Source: Gallionella sp.
Lineage (GTDB): Bacteria; Pseudomonadota; Gammaproteobacteria; Burkholderiales; Gallionellaceae
Direction of reading: 5' to 3'
Assembly (NCBI GenBank): GCA_017880865.1
Contig: JADGRL010000032.1
Location: 1-33,472, forward strand
DNA length: 33,472 nucleotides
The stretch's first letter is position 1. Each line of letters opens with the position of its first letter. Position numbers and translations under genes: made by a program. Below the pieces are notes generated by a model that had not been told where the DNA came from, did no database searches, and saw nothing but the letters and a program-made list of their open reading frames with translations. Shown piece by piece: positions 1 to 8,687 of the stretch.

Positions 1-770
1 AATCCGACCTGACCTGCACTCAGACTTTCGCGCGGCTGCGACTTAGGGGTAAACACGCCGACATGCTCGGTCAGATACTGCGCGCCTGTGGCCATAAACA
101 GAATCTTTTCCTTGGGCTTGAGCGTGCCGTTCATCACCCGCACCAGCATCACCACCCCGACATAATTGTCGAACCACGAATCAACAATCAACGCCTGCAA
201 CGGCGCATCTGGATCACCTTTAGGGGCAGGCACTTTGACAATCAGCGCTTCCAGCACATCCTGCACGCCTTCACCCGTCTTGGCAGAACAGCGGGTCGCA
301 TCATGCGCGTCGATGCCGATCACTTCCTCAATTTCCTCGATCGCGTTTTCAGGATTGGCCGACGGCAAGTCGATCTTGTTCAGCACCGGCACCACTTCGA
401 CACCCAGATCCAGCGCCGTATAGCAATTCGCCACGGTCTGCGCCTCCACGCCTTGGGATGCATCCACCACCAGCAGCGCACCCTCGCAAGCCGATAGCGA
501 ACGCGACACTTCGTAGGAAAAATCCACGTGTCCCGGGGTGTCGATCAGATTGAGGTTGTACACCTGACCGTCGCGAGCCTTGTAACTTAACGCGGCGGTC
601 TGCGCTTTGATGGTGATACCGCGCTCGCGCTCCAGATCCATCGAGTCGAGCACCTGCGCTTCCATTTCGCGGTCGGATAAGCCACCGCACAACTGGATGA
701 TGCGATCAGCCAACGTAGACTTGCCGTGATCGATATGAGCAATGATGGAGAAATTACGGATATGCTGCAT
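1..770 (-). CDS. lepA: Elongation factor 4 (LepA), N-terminal part
   Basis: This is a translational GTPase of the LepA/EF4 family, which acts on the ribosome (back-translocation or initiation fidelity are the proposed roles). The reading frame starts with an ATG at 770 and runs off the left edge, so about 256 of the usual ~600 residues are visible. The protein begins [19 protein letters not shown], giving the P-loop AHIDHGKST at residues 10-18. Further on the G3 motif DTPGHVDF appears in the segment read near 510-560. It lies 162 bases downstream of mucD on the same strand, matching the common betaproteobacterial order rpoE-rseABC-mucD-lepA. No truncation other than the window edge is seen. 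Identity is very secure. Confidence 0.95.
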   Translation of the reverse strand, partial: MQHIRNFSIIAHIDHGKSTLADRIIQLCGGLSDREMEAQVLDSMDLERERGITIKAQTAALSYKARDGQVYNLNLIDTPGHVDFSYEVSRSLSACEGALLVVDASQGVEAQTVANCYTALDLGVEVVPVLNKIDLPSANPENAIEEIEEVIGIDAHDATRCSAKTGEGVQDVLEALIVKVPAPKGDPDAPLQALIVDSWFDNYVGVVMLVRVMNGTLKPKEKILFMATGAQYLTEHVGVFTPKSQPRESLSAGQVG

Positions 771-932
771 AGAGTCCCAAATAAGTCACGCCGTCCCGCT
801 TCCCCAACCTTCTACCAAAGGCAGGTATCTGCTATCGAGCAAACTCGATGGGGAGAGGGTGCGGCATTTTCGCAAAGCGCGAATTCTAGCCGATTTAGGC
901 ATGACACGCAGGACTGTGTACCTTCTCCGGGA

Positions 933-2327
933 TTACTTCTCGTCCAGCTTGATCGCAATATATGTAGCGTTATCACCCCTCCGCACCAACAATGCGACAT
1001 TACGCCCATTGGGAGCCTGCTTGAGCAGCTCGTTGACCTGCGCCAGCGAATGAATTGGCACATTTCCGATAGCCAGCAGCACATCGCCCTGATGCAATCC
1101 GGCGGCATGCGCTGATGATCCTTTGACATCCTCCACCAGCAAGCCCCCACCCACTTGCAGCTCCTGGAGTTGCTCGGCGTTCAATTCGCTGACGGCAATG
1201 CCCATACGCGAAATCATCTCCGTCGCGTCGTCTGACTGCTTTTTGGTGGCGTGCGCCAACTTGCCATCTTCGGGCATCTCAGCGACCACAACGGTGACTT
1301 GCCTGGATTCACCCTTGCGCCACAATTCGACCGCCACCTTGGTTCCCGGCTTGATCGCCGCCACCATGCGCGGCAAATCACTGGAATTAATCACAGGCTT
1401 GCCGTCAAACTTGAGAATCACATCGCTGGCCTCGATGCCCGCCTTGTCGGCAGGCGCATTCTTTTCCACACTGCTGATCAGCGCCCCATTGGGTTTGCTC
1501 AAGCCGAATGATTCAGCTAACTCGCGGGTCAACTCCTGTATCGCCACTCCGATGCGCCCACGTGTCACCCGGCCACTGCGGCGCAGCTGGTCAGCCACTT
1601 GCGTCGCCACATCAATCGGTATCGCGAAAGACAGGCCCATCGAACCGCCGGAGCGGGTATAGATTTGCGAGTTGATGCCGACCACTTCTTCATTCATATT
1701 AAACAATGGACCGCCGGAATTGCCGGGATTGATTGCCACATCCGTCTGAATGAAGGGCACAAAATTATCCTGCGGCAATGATCGTCCCTTTGCACTGACG
1801 ATGCCGGCAGTCACACTGCTATCGAAGCCAAACGGAGAGCCGATCGCAACGACCCATTCGCCTACTTTTAGCTTGTTCGGGTCGCCCACCGTGATTTTCG
1901 GCAAACCCGTCGCATCTATTTTCAGCAAGGCCACATCGGTACGCCTGTCCGCACCAATGACCTTGGCGCGAAACTCGCGCTTGTCGGTCAGGCGCACGGT
2001 GATCTTGTCGGCATGATCCACCACATGCGCATTGGTCATGATGTAGCCATCGGCACTGATGATGAAACCCGAACCGAGCGATTGCGACTCTTGCTCGCGC
2101 GGCATTTGCGGCGCGAAGCGCTTGAAAAATTCGTAGAACGGGTCGTCCTCGGGAATATTGGGGATCCCCTGTATATTTTGAATAATTTGCGTAGTACTGA
2201 TGTTGACTACAGCCGCACCCTGCTTTTCCACCAAATCAGTGAAATCCGGCAATTCCTTGGCCTGAGCTGATGTGCTGCAAATGATTCCGAAGAGCAAAAC
2301 CAACATACCTGAAAATTTTCTCAACAT
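933..2327 (-). CDS. mucD: Periplasmic serine protease/chaperone, DegP/DegQ/MucD family
   Basis: This is an HtrA-type protease that degrades misfolded envelope proteins in the periplasm, a usual member of the sigma-E operon. The 464-residue product has a signal peptide (residues 1-23, ending AQA before KE). The trypsin-like domain carries the triad His101 (TNAHVV), Asp131 (RRTDVALL) and Ser204 (GNSGG). Two PDZ domains follow, at about 250-345 and 370-460. The length matches DegP/DegQ proteins. The ATG at 2327 is preceded by a strong GGAGG ribosome-binding site 8 bases upstream. It follows rseC after a 116-base gap, which contains a TTGACG hexamer but no convincing -10, so a private promoter is possible but unproven. 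DegP, DegQ and MucD cannot be separated by sequence reading alone; the symbol reflects context. Confidence 0.93.
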   Translation of the reverse strand: MLRKFSGMLVLLFGIICSTSAQAKELPDFTDLVEKQGAAVVNISTTQIIQNIQGIPNIPEDDPFYEFFKRFAPQMPREQESQSLGSGFIISADGYIMTNAHVVDHADKITVRLTDKREFRAKVIGADRRTDVALLKIDATGLPKITVGDPNKLKVGEWVVAIGSPFGFDSSVTAGIVSAKGRSLPQDNFVPFIQTDVAINPGNSGGPLFNMNEEVVGINSQIYTRSGGSMGLSFAIPIDVATQVADQLRRSGRVTRGRIGVAIQELTRELAESFGLSKPNGALISSVEKNAPADKAGIEASDVILKFDGKPVINSSDLPRMVAAIKPGTKVAVELWRKGESRQVTVVVAEMPEDGKLAHATKKQSDDATEMISRMGIAVSELNAEQLQELQVGGGLLVEDVKGSSAHAAGLHQGDVLLAIGNVPIHSLAQVNELLKQAPNGRNVALLVRRGDNATYIAIKLDEK

Positions 2328-2443
2328 TTAGTCATCCTCCATAACAAAAGAATTAACGGTCCATCTGCCACGTGAAATAAAAATAAGTATTAAGCGTCAA
2401 TCTGTTCCCCTGCATTACATCTTTCTTCCTGCGTCTTCATGCT

Positions 2444-2893
2444 CTAATCCTCACGCCATGGCCGCGCAATATAAGGCTGAAAATGACTCCTGACCTGACG
2501 CGAGGAAATCCATTTGGCAATAACGAAGCCGACAGCCAAACCAAACAACGCACCCGCAGCGGCATATCCATCACGTTGTTCAGGCTGAACCACCCCGATA
2601 CTGCCAAGCATCGCGCCTATTACCAACAATAACAAGGGCAACAAATAAACCAAGCCTATTCCGCGCAATACCGCACCCTCGGCAACCGATATGACGACTT
2701 CATCGCCAACAACTGCATTGATTGGATTATCTACCTGAAATTGGCGGGGTTTGCTGCAAAACAATTGGGACAGCTTGCCCGTCCCACAACCTTTGCCGTT
2801 GCACTGCTCACAGCCATTAGCCTGGGTGGCCCGGACAATGGCAAATTGCCCTTCAATCTGTACAATTATCGCGCGCGTTTCCAGCATGGTCAC
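2444..2893 (-). CDS. rseC: SoxR-reducing/sigma-E regulatory protein RseC (MucC) family
   Basis: This 149-residue integral inner-membrane protein belongs to the RseC/MucC family, which modulates sigma-E signalling and, in some bacteria, reduction of SoxR. The N-terminal soluble part has a cysteine cluster, Cys28, Cys31, Cys36 and Cys46 (CEQCNGKGC and FCSK), consistent with a metal or Fe-S site. Two membrane segments follow, at about 78-99 and 110-130. Its ATG overlaps the rseB stop by four bases (ATGA), indicating translational coupling. The position between rseB and mucD is the standard arrangement. Family assignment is secure; the biochemical role here is inferred from relatives. Confidence 0.9.
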   Translation of the reverse strand: MTMLETRAIIVQIEGQFAIVRATQANGCEQCNGKGCGTGKLSQLFCSKPRQFQVDNPINAVVGDEVVISVAEGAVLRGIGLVYLLPLLLLVIGAMLGSIGVVQPEQRDGYAAAGALFGLAVGFVIAKWISSRQVRSHFQPYIARPWRED

Positions 2894-3861
2894 TTACCGT
2901 TGTAGCGTACCGAATCGAGCACCTGCATCACGGTATGCGGTGGGACTTCTCCGACTACGGTAATCAGATTCTTGTCCACTACCTTGTGATACAGATTCAC
3001 TGCGCCACGGCTGGACAATCCGTCCACATCATCTTCATCCTCATCATTTGGCTCGATGAATATGGAAATTGCGCTCAACCCATCGGAGAACACTATTTGC
3101 GTGACGGGGGCATGTTTGCCGTGCATCGGACGCTTAACTTCCATGGTTTTCTTGAAGCCAGACGGCAGCGTATCGGCCACCCAACCGCTATTGATAGGCG
3201 TGATGTCCTTAGCCGCTTCTGGCGGCTTGGGTAAACTTTTACCGGGCAACCCCACCGAATTAAATTCTCGAACCCAGGAACGATCTATCTTTCCGCCAAT
3301 TTGCAATTGTGTAAAAGCGTATTGTTCGGCAACTTGATTTTTGTCACCCAGCACGACAGCTTTCAATAGCAAACCTGAATCGGTATGCACCCATATTTTA
3401 TGCGTATAACGCAAATTATCTTTGGGCTGGAACAAAATAACTTGTGCGTTGTAACCCGCCACTCGCTCCACCCCCAGCAGCTTGGCCTGATAGTTTGCAC
3501 TCAATGCGGATAGCTGCTCAGGCAACAAAAACGGGAACCCGCTATGCCCTTGCTGGCTGTCAACCAGTACCATTTTGTGGTTAATGTAGTTCCAGACATG
3601 CCCATCATGTTGAATGATTTCGCGCTTGGGCCCGTCGAGACTTTCCAGCTTCTCATATTCGCCATTCGCTTCAGTAACGTGAATGATGTTTGACGTCTCG
3701 ACTCGATTATCATATTGATAAACGAACACCCCGCTGTAATCGGTCTGATGCCCGGCAAAGACAACGGTCTCAAGCCAATCAAGGCTGACCGGGGTCTCTT
3801 CTGCATAGACGTTGGCAACGACAGCCAGCAGCAGCCCACAAAACACAACGAACAACTTCAT
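2890..3861 (-). CDS. rseB: Periplasmic sigma-E regulator RseB (MucB)
   Basis: RseB binds the periplasmic part of the anti-sigma factor RseA and shields it from proteolysis until lipid or lipopolysaccharide signals release it. The 323-residue product starts with a signal peptide (about 1-20, ending VYA before EE). It then shows the two-part RseB layout: a lipoprotein-carrier-like N-terminal half and a smaller C-terminal domain. Recognisable stretches are YSGVFVYQYDN near the start and LPSGF.KTM in the middle. It lies 18 bases downstream of rseA and overlaps rseC by four bases. Length and position match the family. Confidence 0.92.
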   Translation of the reverse strand: MKLFVVFCGLLLAVVANVYAEETPVSLDWLETVVFAGHQTDYSGVFVYQYDNRVETSNIIHVTEANGEYEKLESLDGPKREIIQHDGHVWNYINHKMVLVDSQQGHSGFPFLLPEQLSALSANYQAKLLGVERVAGYNAQVILFQPKDNLRYTHKIWVHTDSGLLLKAVVLGDKNQVAEQYAFTQLQIGGKIDRSWVREFNSVGLPGKSLPKPPEAAKDITPINSGWVADTLPSGFKKTMEVKRPMHGKHAPVTQIVFSDGLSAISIFIEPNDEDEDDVDGLSSRGAVNLYHKVVDKNLITVVGEVPPHTVMQVLDSVRYNGK

Positions 3862-3879
3862 CGCTGTTTTTCCCCTGTA

Positions 3880-4401
3880 TTATTTTTCATCTGGGCTATT
3901 TTTCACAGGGGCTTCATCGCGGCTGTACGAAACCGTGCGAATGTAAGATGCACTGCCATTCATATACGTGCTGGGAGAGAATTCCTGATGCGCCATCAAA
4001 TAATCATTGGATTCATTCTGGATTTGCATGCTGACCGGACGTATAGCCGACTGTTGCATCGCCATTTTTGGCGCCACCTCGGGACTGATCTGCAACGACA
4101 TCCAAGCCACCACACCGACCGCCGATAGCGAAGCCGCCGCTGACAACGCAAACGTACGAATTCTCTGTTTCACCGCACGACCACGCGGAGCCAACACAGT
4201 AGGCTCATCCTGCATACGCTCGCGCACTTTCGCACTCAAGCCGCGATGGATGTGTTCGGGTTGGCGCAGCACATCACCAATCAGATGATAGACTTCCCAA
4301 TCCATATGCACATCGGAACTTCGTTTGATATGGTCGAACAAACTCGCCGCTTCATCCTCAAACAATTCGCCGTCCATCAATACTGAAATTTGCTGTTTCA
4401 T
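3880..4401 (-). CDS. rseA: Anti-sigma-E factor RseA (MucA)
   Basis: This single-pass inner-membrane anti-sigma factor holds RpoE inactive through its cytoplasmic N-terminal domain and presents a periplasmic tail to RseB and to site-1/site-2 proteases. The product (173 residues) opens with the RseA N-terminal signature, including QISVLMDGEL. A hydrophobic segment follows at about residues 80-102 (FALSAAASLSAVGVVAWMSL), then an Asn/Ser-rich periplasmic tail. A GTG at 4410 would add three residues. The ATG at 4401 is preferred because GAGGT lies 7 bases before it and it then begins 2 bases after the rpoE stop. The order rpoE-rseA-rseB supports the call. Confidence 0.9.
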   Translation of the reverse strand: MKQQISVLMDGELFEDEAASLFDHIKRSSDVHMDWEVYHLIGDVLRQPEHIHRGLSAKVRERMQDEPTVLAPRGRAVKQRIRTFALSAAASLSAVGVVAWMSLQISPEVAPKMAMQQSAIRPVSMQIQNESNDYLMAHQEFSPSTYMNGSASYIRTVSYSRDEAPVKNSPDEK

Positions 4402-4403
4402 AC

Positions 4404-5003
4404 CTACCACCTCGTACCCTTACTGGTTTCTAACAATGGGCGCAGATTTTCCGCTACCGCCTCACGCGCCCTGAAAATTCTCGACCGCACTGTGCCGATC
4501 GGACAATTCATCACGCTGGCAATTTCCTCGTAACTCAAACCCTCGATCTCGCGCAACGTCAACGCGCTGCGCAAATCCTCCGGCAATTGCTGCAACGAAG
4601 CTTGCACGACATCGACAACCTGTTTGCTCATGAGTTCATTTTCCGGCGTATTTACTTCACGCAACAGGCTGGCTTCCTCAAAAGACTCTGATTCCTCCGC
4701 ATCAAACGGCGTACTGGTCGGCGCGCGGCGCTTGTTCGCCAACAGGTGATTTTTGGCCGTGTTGATGCCGATGCGATATAACCAGGTGTAAAACGCGCTC
4801 TCGCCGCGAAAACCGGGCAACGCGCGGTATGCCTTGATAAAAGCATCCTGCGTGACATCCTCGGCCTCGGCCGAATCCCGCACAAAGCGTGAAATGAGCC
4901 GCCCGAGCTTGCGTTGATATTTGGATACCAGCAAATCAAAGGCATGCTTATCACCACGCTGAACGCGCTCTACCAACTGCTGATCGACTTCCCGGTCTGT
5001 CAT
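4404..5003 (-). CDS. rpoE: RNA polymerase sigma-E factor (ECF family)
   Basis: This extracytoplasmic-function sigma factor directs transcription of envelope-stress genes. The 199-residue protein has sigma region 2 (EDVTQDAFIKAYRALPGF, about residues 47-65, with FYTWLYRIGINTAKN just after). Region 4 contains the helix-turn-helix LSYEEIASVMNCPIGTVRSR at about 155-175. The length is typical of RpoE/AlgU. It is the first gene of the leftward rpoE-rseA-rseB-rseC-mucD operon and is divergent from nadB. Autoregulation is usual for this family. In the upstream gap a sigma-70-like promoter can be seen, but no convincing GGAACTT/TCTGA sigma-E site. Confidence 0.95.
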   Translation of the reverse strand: MTDREVDQQLVERVQRGDKHAFDLLVSKYQRKLGRLISRFVRDSAEAEDVTQDAFIKAYRALPGFRGESAFYTWLYRIGINTAKNHLLANKRRAPTSTPFDAEESESFEEASLLREVNTPENELMSKQVVDVVQASLQQLPEDLRSALTLREIEGLSYEEIASVMNCPIGTVRSRIFRAREAVAENLRPLLETSKGTRW

Positions 5004-5056
5004 CCCTGACTATTCCAAATTTATTGTTGATATTATGAGACTTCCTCTGCGGTGCA

Positions 5057-5086
5057 AGTATAACCGCTCCGCCCCATCCACGTCAG
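5057..5086 (-). promoter_or_regulatory. Candidate sigma-70 promoter for the rpoE operon
   Basis: On the minus strand CTGACG (5081-5086) and TATACT (5057-5062) are separated by 18 bases, 54 bases ahead of the rpoE ATG. The -10 is good and the -35 matches four of six positions. This is a sequence match only. Confidence 0.35.
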
Positions 5087-5107
5087 CTATCACAAGGACC
5101 AATGACC

Positions 5108-5134
5108 TTGCTTATGCCGTCTGTCTGCTATAGT
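5108..5134 (+). promoter_or_regulatory. Candidate promoter for nadB
   Basis: TTGCTT (5108-5113) and TATAGT (5129-5134) are separated by 15 bases, shorter than the optimum. The predicted start of transcription would be near 5141, giving a very short nadB leader of about 25 bases. The -35 is poor, so confidence is low. Confidence 0.3.
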
Positions 5135-5165
5135 CCTAGTATGAATATTTACACCGTGAACCGAA

Positions 5166-6746
5166 TTGCTGAAATTTGACACCCTGATTATCGGCAGTGG
5201 CTTGGCCGGACTGACAATGGCCATCAAGCTGGCCGAGAGCCAAAAAGTTGGACTGATCACCAAAAAATCCTTGCAAGATGGTGCCAGCGGCTGGGCACAA
5301 GGCGGCATTGCTGCGGTATTGTCATCCGACGACTCCCTAGATGCGCACATTCAGGACACTTTGATCGCCGGTGCCGGCCTGTGCGATGAAGCCGCCACCC
5401 GCTTTGTGGTCGAGCATGGCAAAGCCGCCATTGATTGGTTGATAACCCAGGGTGTTCCCTTTACCAAGGACCTATCCAACGGCATGGGCTATCACCTCAC
5501 CCGAGAAGGCGGGCACAGCCGCAGACGCATCATTCATGCCGCCGATGCGACCGGTCACGCCGTGCAGGAGACCCTCGCCGCACGCGTGTTGAGCCATCCG
5601 AACATTACGGTTCTGGAAAATCATATGTCGGTCGATTTGATCACTGGCAAAAAACTGGGGCGGTCAGATAATCGCTGCTACGGTGTTTATGCGCTCGATT
5701 GCCTGCGCGATGAAGTCATCACCATCACCGCGCAAAACACCATTCTGGCAACGGGCGGGGCGGGCAAGGTCTATCTTTACACCACCAACCCTGACACGGC
5801 GACAGGCGATGGCATCGCGATGGCCTGGCGCGCTGGTTGCCGTGTGGCCAACATGGAGTTCATCCAGTTCCACCCGACTTGTTTATATCACCCGCATGCG
5901 AAATCTTTTTTAATCAGCGAGGCCGTGCGCGGCGAAGGCGGCATCCTGAAGCTCCCCGACGGTACACGCTTCATGCCGGGTCACGATGAACGCGCGGAAC
6001 TTGCTCCGCGCGATGTGGTAGCACGCGCAATAGACTTCGAGATGAAGAAACACGGGCTGGATTGCGTCTATCTGGACATCTCTCATCAGTCGGTCGAGTT
6101 TCTGCAGGAGCACTTCCCGACCATTTATGCGCGCTGCCTCAGCTTGGGCATCAACATCAGCAAAGAGCCGATTCCGGTAGTTCCCGCAGCGCACTACACC
6201 TGCGGTGGTGTTGTCGCTGATTTACACGCGCGTACCGATGTGGAAAATCTGTATGCGGTGGGAGAAACGGCCTACAGCGGATTGCACGGAGCCAACAGGC
6301 TGGCCAGCAATTCGCTGCTGGAATGCCTGGTGTTCGCGGATGCCGCAGTTCGCGATATTTTAAGCAAGCCGCATCATGCATCGCCCACCTTGCCTGCGTG
6401 GGATGAAAGTCGCGTGACCGACGCAGACGAACAAATCGTCATCTCGCACAACTGGGCCGAATTACGGCACTTCATGTGGGACTACGTGGGGATTGTGCGC
6501 ACCAACAAGCGCCTGCAACGCGCCCAACACCGCATCCAGTTGCTGCAAGATGAGATCAACGAATATTACGCCAACTTCCATATCAGCTCGGACCTGCTGG
6601 AACTGCGCAATCTGGTGTTGAATGCTGAATTGATTGTGCGAAGCGCCTTGCTACGCCACGAAAGCCGCGGCCTGCATTTCAGCAAAGACTATCCGGGATC
6701 GCTGGCGAATCCGCAACCGACCATACTCTCGCCCAAAACTGATTAA
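5166..6746 (+). CDS. nadB: L-aspartate oxidase
   Basis: NadB oxidises L-aspartate to iminoaspartate, the first step of de novo NAD synthesis; it is a cytoplasmic FAD enzyme of the succinate dehydrogenase/fumarate reductase flavoprotein superfamily. The 526 residues show the FAD dinucleotide fold (IIGSGLAGL, about 8-16) and the [11 protein letters not shown] segment. They also show [30 protein letters not shown] and [16 protein letters not shown], then the C-terminal helical domain ([14 protein letters not shown]). The frame is closed by a TGA at 5157, so the start must be the TTG at 5166 or the CTG at 5169. No Shine-Dalgarno sequence is visible. Divergence from rpoE is the usual arrangement in gamma- and betaproteobacteria. 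Confidence 0.94.
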   Translation: MLKFDTLIIGSGLAGLTMAIKLAESQKVGLITKKSLQDGASGWAQGGIAAVLSSDDSLDAHIQDTLIAGAGLCDEAATRFVVEHGKAAIDWLITQGVPFTKDLSNGMGYHLTREGGHSRRRIIHAADATGHAVQETLAARVLSHPNITVLENHMSVDLITGKKLGRSDNRCYGVYALDCLRDEVITITAQNTILATGGAGKVYLYTTNPDTATGDGIAMAWRAGCRVANMEFIQFHPTCLYHPHAKSFLISEAVRGEGGILKLPDGTRFMPGHDERAELAPRDVVARAIDFEMKKHGLDCVYLDISHQSVEFLQEHFPTIYARCLSLGINISKEPIPVVPAAHYTCGGVVADLHARTDVENLYAVGETAYSGLHGANRLASNSLLECLVFADAAVRDILSKPHHASPTLPAWDESRVTDADEQIVISHNWAELRHFMWDYVGIVRTNKRLQRAQHRIQLLQDEINEYYANFHISSDLLELRNLVLNAELIVRSALLRHESRGLHFSKDYPGSLANPQPTILSPKTD

Positions 6747-6765
6747 TCCCAATTCGCAAACATTT

Positions 6766-6791
6766 GTAGGGGCGTATGGCAATACGCCCTT
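6766..6791. repeat. Palindromic hairpin downstream of nadB
   Basis: A perfect 8-base-pair stem, GGGCGTAT (6770-6777) and ATACGCCC (6782-6789) with a GGCA loop, lies 23 bases after the nadB stop in the convergent gap with the YgfX-like gene. Its left arm with flank (6766-6781) recurs as the exact complement at 29277-29292, suggesting a dispersed repeat that may double as a terminator. The following sequence is only moderately T-rich. Confidence 0.6.
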
Positions 6792-6840
6792 ATTACCGTC
6801 CTTATTTTTCCCTCGCGCCGCGTAAAAATGAATCACACCA

Positions 6841-6875
6841 TAAAACGTCCGGTGCAATACGCTACGTTCATTGAC
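6841..6875. repeat. Imperfect inverted repeat in the nadB/ygfX gap
   Basis: GGTGCAAT (6851-6858) is answered by ATTGACACC (6868-6876), giving an imperfect stem with one bulged base, about 20 bases from the end of the YgfX-like gene. It could act as a leftward transcript end or be part of a dispersed repeat. There is no T-run, so neither is established. Confidence 0.35.
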
Positions 6876-6895
6876 ACCCTACGGCGGATTGCGCC

Positions 6896-7321
6896 TTACG
6901 CGAACTTCAGATGAACGCATAACTCACGGAACGCACCCGAACTCATCGCATCCGGAAAGATAACGCGGCAAACCAGCAGGCGATGTCCTTCCAATCTCAC
7001 ACACAACACGATGAAATACGGACTGATGAAGGACTGGTTTGCGACTTGACCTACAACGCTGGATCCATCTCGGGTGATAACCGACACCGCATTTTGCTCG
7101 AGCGAAATCTCACGCCATGAATCAGGCAAGAATAACAGAGCATCGCGTGCCAGATAATAAAACAGGCTCAATGAAAACAGCAGGAGCATCACCAGCTTGG
7201 CCGGCAACGGCATAGCAGTCACACACACCACGATCGCCGCTATCACATGCAACAGCAGCAACGACACGGCGAAATACAACGAGGGTTTAACCGGATGTTG
7301 AAGAACTACTGCGCTGAACAT
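6896..7321 (-). CDS. YgfX (CptA)-like small inner-membrane protein
   Basis: This 141-residue protein has two closely spaced membrane segments near the N-terminus (about 16-36 and 40-60) and a soluble C-terminal half. The arrangement and the ending (FPDAMSSGAFRELCVHLKF) resemble the YgfX/CptA family, in which a DA....FR.LR..L ending is typical. In Escherichia coli YgfX is encoded beside SdhE (YgfY) and has been described as affecting cell shape through cytoskeletal proteins. In relatives the ygfX, sdhE and nadB genes lie together. Here it is next to and convergent with nadB, but sdhE is about 15 kb away in the TCA operon. The family call is from pattern recognition, and activity as a toxin should not be assumed. 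Confidence 0.6.
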   Translation of the reverse strand: MFSAVVLQHPVKPSLYFAVSLLLLHVIAAIVVCVTAMPLPAKLVMLLLFSLSLFYYLARDALLFLPDSWREISLEQNAVSVITRDGSSVVGQVANQSFISPYFIVLCVRLEGHRLLVCRVIFPDAMSSGAFRELCVHLKFA

Positions 7322-7358
7322 TTTTTTAAAACAGTAGGCTTAAAACTAGGAAAATAAA

Positions 7359-8621
7359 TCAGAAAACAAAAAATACGATAATTCCCAACAACACCAATAC
7401 CACGAGGATAACTACCAGCAAATTCCCGCCACGAGATTGAGTCGAAGGTTTCACCAATATCTGATGTGTGGTTTGACGAGGCTTGGCAATAGGTACTGAA
7501 CTGGCGGTCGACGCTGGCCGTCTGGCCTGAATGCCTGCCAGATTGATTGATTCCGCACTCGGGCGCCCAATTTTGAGAGTCTTGGACAACTCGTCAACAT
7601 CTTCACTGGTGGCAGTCAGGGCCGCCAGCCTCATGGTCGCGGCCGCCGAATCAAATGCTTTAGACAATCCCGCATGCGTTGCTGATTTAGCCTCTTCCTC
7701 ATCAGCGCCCATCCGTCCGGCACTCTCGATGGCATCCGGCAATTTTTTCTCGCCGCCGACGGCAGAATTTGACAACTCCACTGATCGACCGGAACGCGGC
7801 AGGGTGTCGCGACAGGTACGTAAATCAGCGGCAAAATCCTTGGCATTCTGGTAACGATCCTCCACCCCTTTGGCCAAGGCCTTGGCCACGATGAAGTTAA
7901 CCATTTCCGGCACAGCCGAATTCAGCGCATTGGGAGGTGCAGGTACTGCATTCAGGGTCTGATACATGATGGCGTTGACGTTCTCGCCATTAAAGGGAGC
8001 TTGCCCGGTCAGCATCTCGTAGAGCATCACGCCCAGAGAAAAAATATCCGAACGTTGATCGATCGACTTTCCCATCACCTGCTCGGGCGACATGTATTTG
8101 GGTGAACCCAGCACCATGCCGGTTTGAGTGCGCACCGACGAAGAAGCCATGCGCGCAATGCCGAAGTCGGTGATTTTTACATGTCCATCACGTATCACCA
8201 TGATGTTTGATGGCTTGACATCGCGATGCACGATGTCATATTCATGCGCATAAGCCAGCCCTTGCGCCACCTGAGCTACGATGTCCAGCACCTGATCAAC
8301 GGGCAATAATCCGCTCTCGTTCATGATGTCGCGTAACTCGCGCCCTTCCAAAAACTCCATGGCAATATAAGCTACGTTACCACTCTTGCCCACATCATAA
8401 ATGGTCACGATATTTGGATGATTGAGTCGGCCGGCCGCACGGGCTTCCTGATAAAAGCGCCCCTCATATTCTTCTTTTTCATCCATTGCAAGGCCGAGGT
8501 TGATGGTCTTGATCGCAACCACGCGGTCGATCAGCGGATCCCGGGCCTTGTAGACAACGCCCATCGCACCCTGACCCAACTCACCCAGCACCTCATAGCG
8601 TCCCAATTGGCTAATCATCAT
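7359..8621 (-). CDS. Serine/threonine protein kinase, tail-anchored
   Basis: This Hanks-type kinase of about 420 residues phosphorylates Ser/Thr of unknown targets. Counting from the GTG at 8627, the glycine loop is GELGQGAMGVVY (about 15-26) and the ATP lysine is Lys40 (VAIK). The catalytic loop is HRDVKPSN (134-141), the metal-binding DFG is 154-156, and the activation segment ends in SPEQ. A Ser/Ala-rich linker from about 270 leads to a C-terminal membrane helix (LLVVILVVLVLLGIIVFFVF), so the kinase domain faces the cytoplasm. There is no extracellular sensor domain. GTG 8627, ATG 8621 and ATG 8618 are all possible starts; 8621 is chosen because a GGGTGAG stretch lies close upstream. It follows the cyclase gene by about 65 bases and is probably co-transcribed. 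Confidence 0.92.
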   Translation of the reverse strand: MMISQLGRYEVLGELGQGAMGVVYKARDPLIDRVVAIKTINLGLAMDEKEEYEGRFYQEARAAGRLNHPNIVTIYDVGKSGNVAYIAMEFLEGRELRDIMNESGLLPVDQVLDIVAQVAQGLAYAHEYDIVHRDVKPSNIMVIRDGHVKITDFGIARMASSSVRTQTGMVLGSPKYMSPEQVMGKSIDQRSDIFSLGVMLYEMLTGQAPFNGENVNAIMYQTLNAVPAPPNALNSAVPEMVNFIVAKALAKGVEDRYQNAKDFAADLRTCRDTLPRSGRSVELSNSAVGGEKKLPDAIESAGRMGADEEEAKSATHAGLSKAFDSAAATMRLAALTATSEDVDELSKTLKIGRPSAESINLAGIQARRPASTASSVPIAKPRQTTHQILVKPSTQSRGGNLLVVILVVLVLLGIIVFFVF

Positions 8622-8687
8622 GCTCACCCGAACGAGTCTTTATTGGCAGATACATTTGTATTAACTTGGCAACCATGCAAGTTTTCA

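Noticed and set aside
2328..2443. Sigma-E promoter ahead of mucD
   Set aside because: A GGAACA stretch is present but no matching TCTGA-type -10 is found at the right distance.
5004..5165. Sigma-E autoregulated promoter ahead of rpoE
   Set aside because: No GGAACTT/TCTGA pair could be found on the minus strand; only a sigma-70-like site.
6896..7321. Toxin of a toxin-antitoxin pair
   Set aside because: No antitoxin-like partner lies beside it; YgfX similarity alone does not show toxicity.
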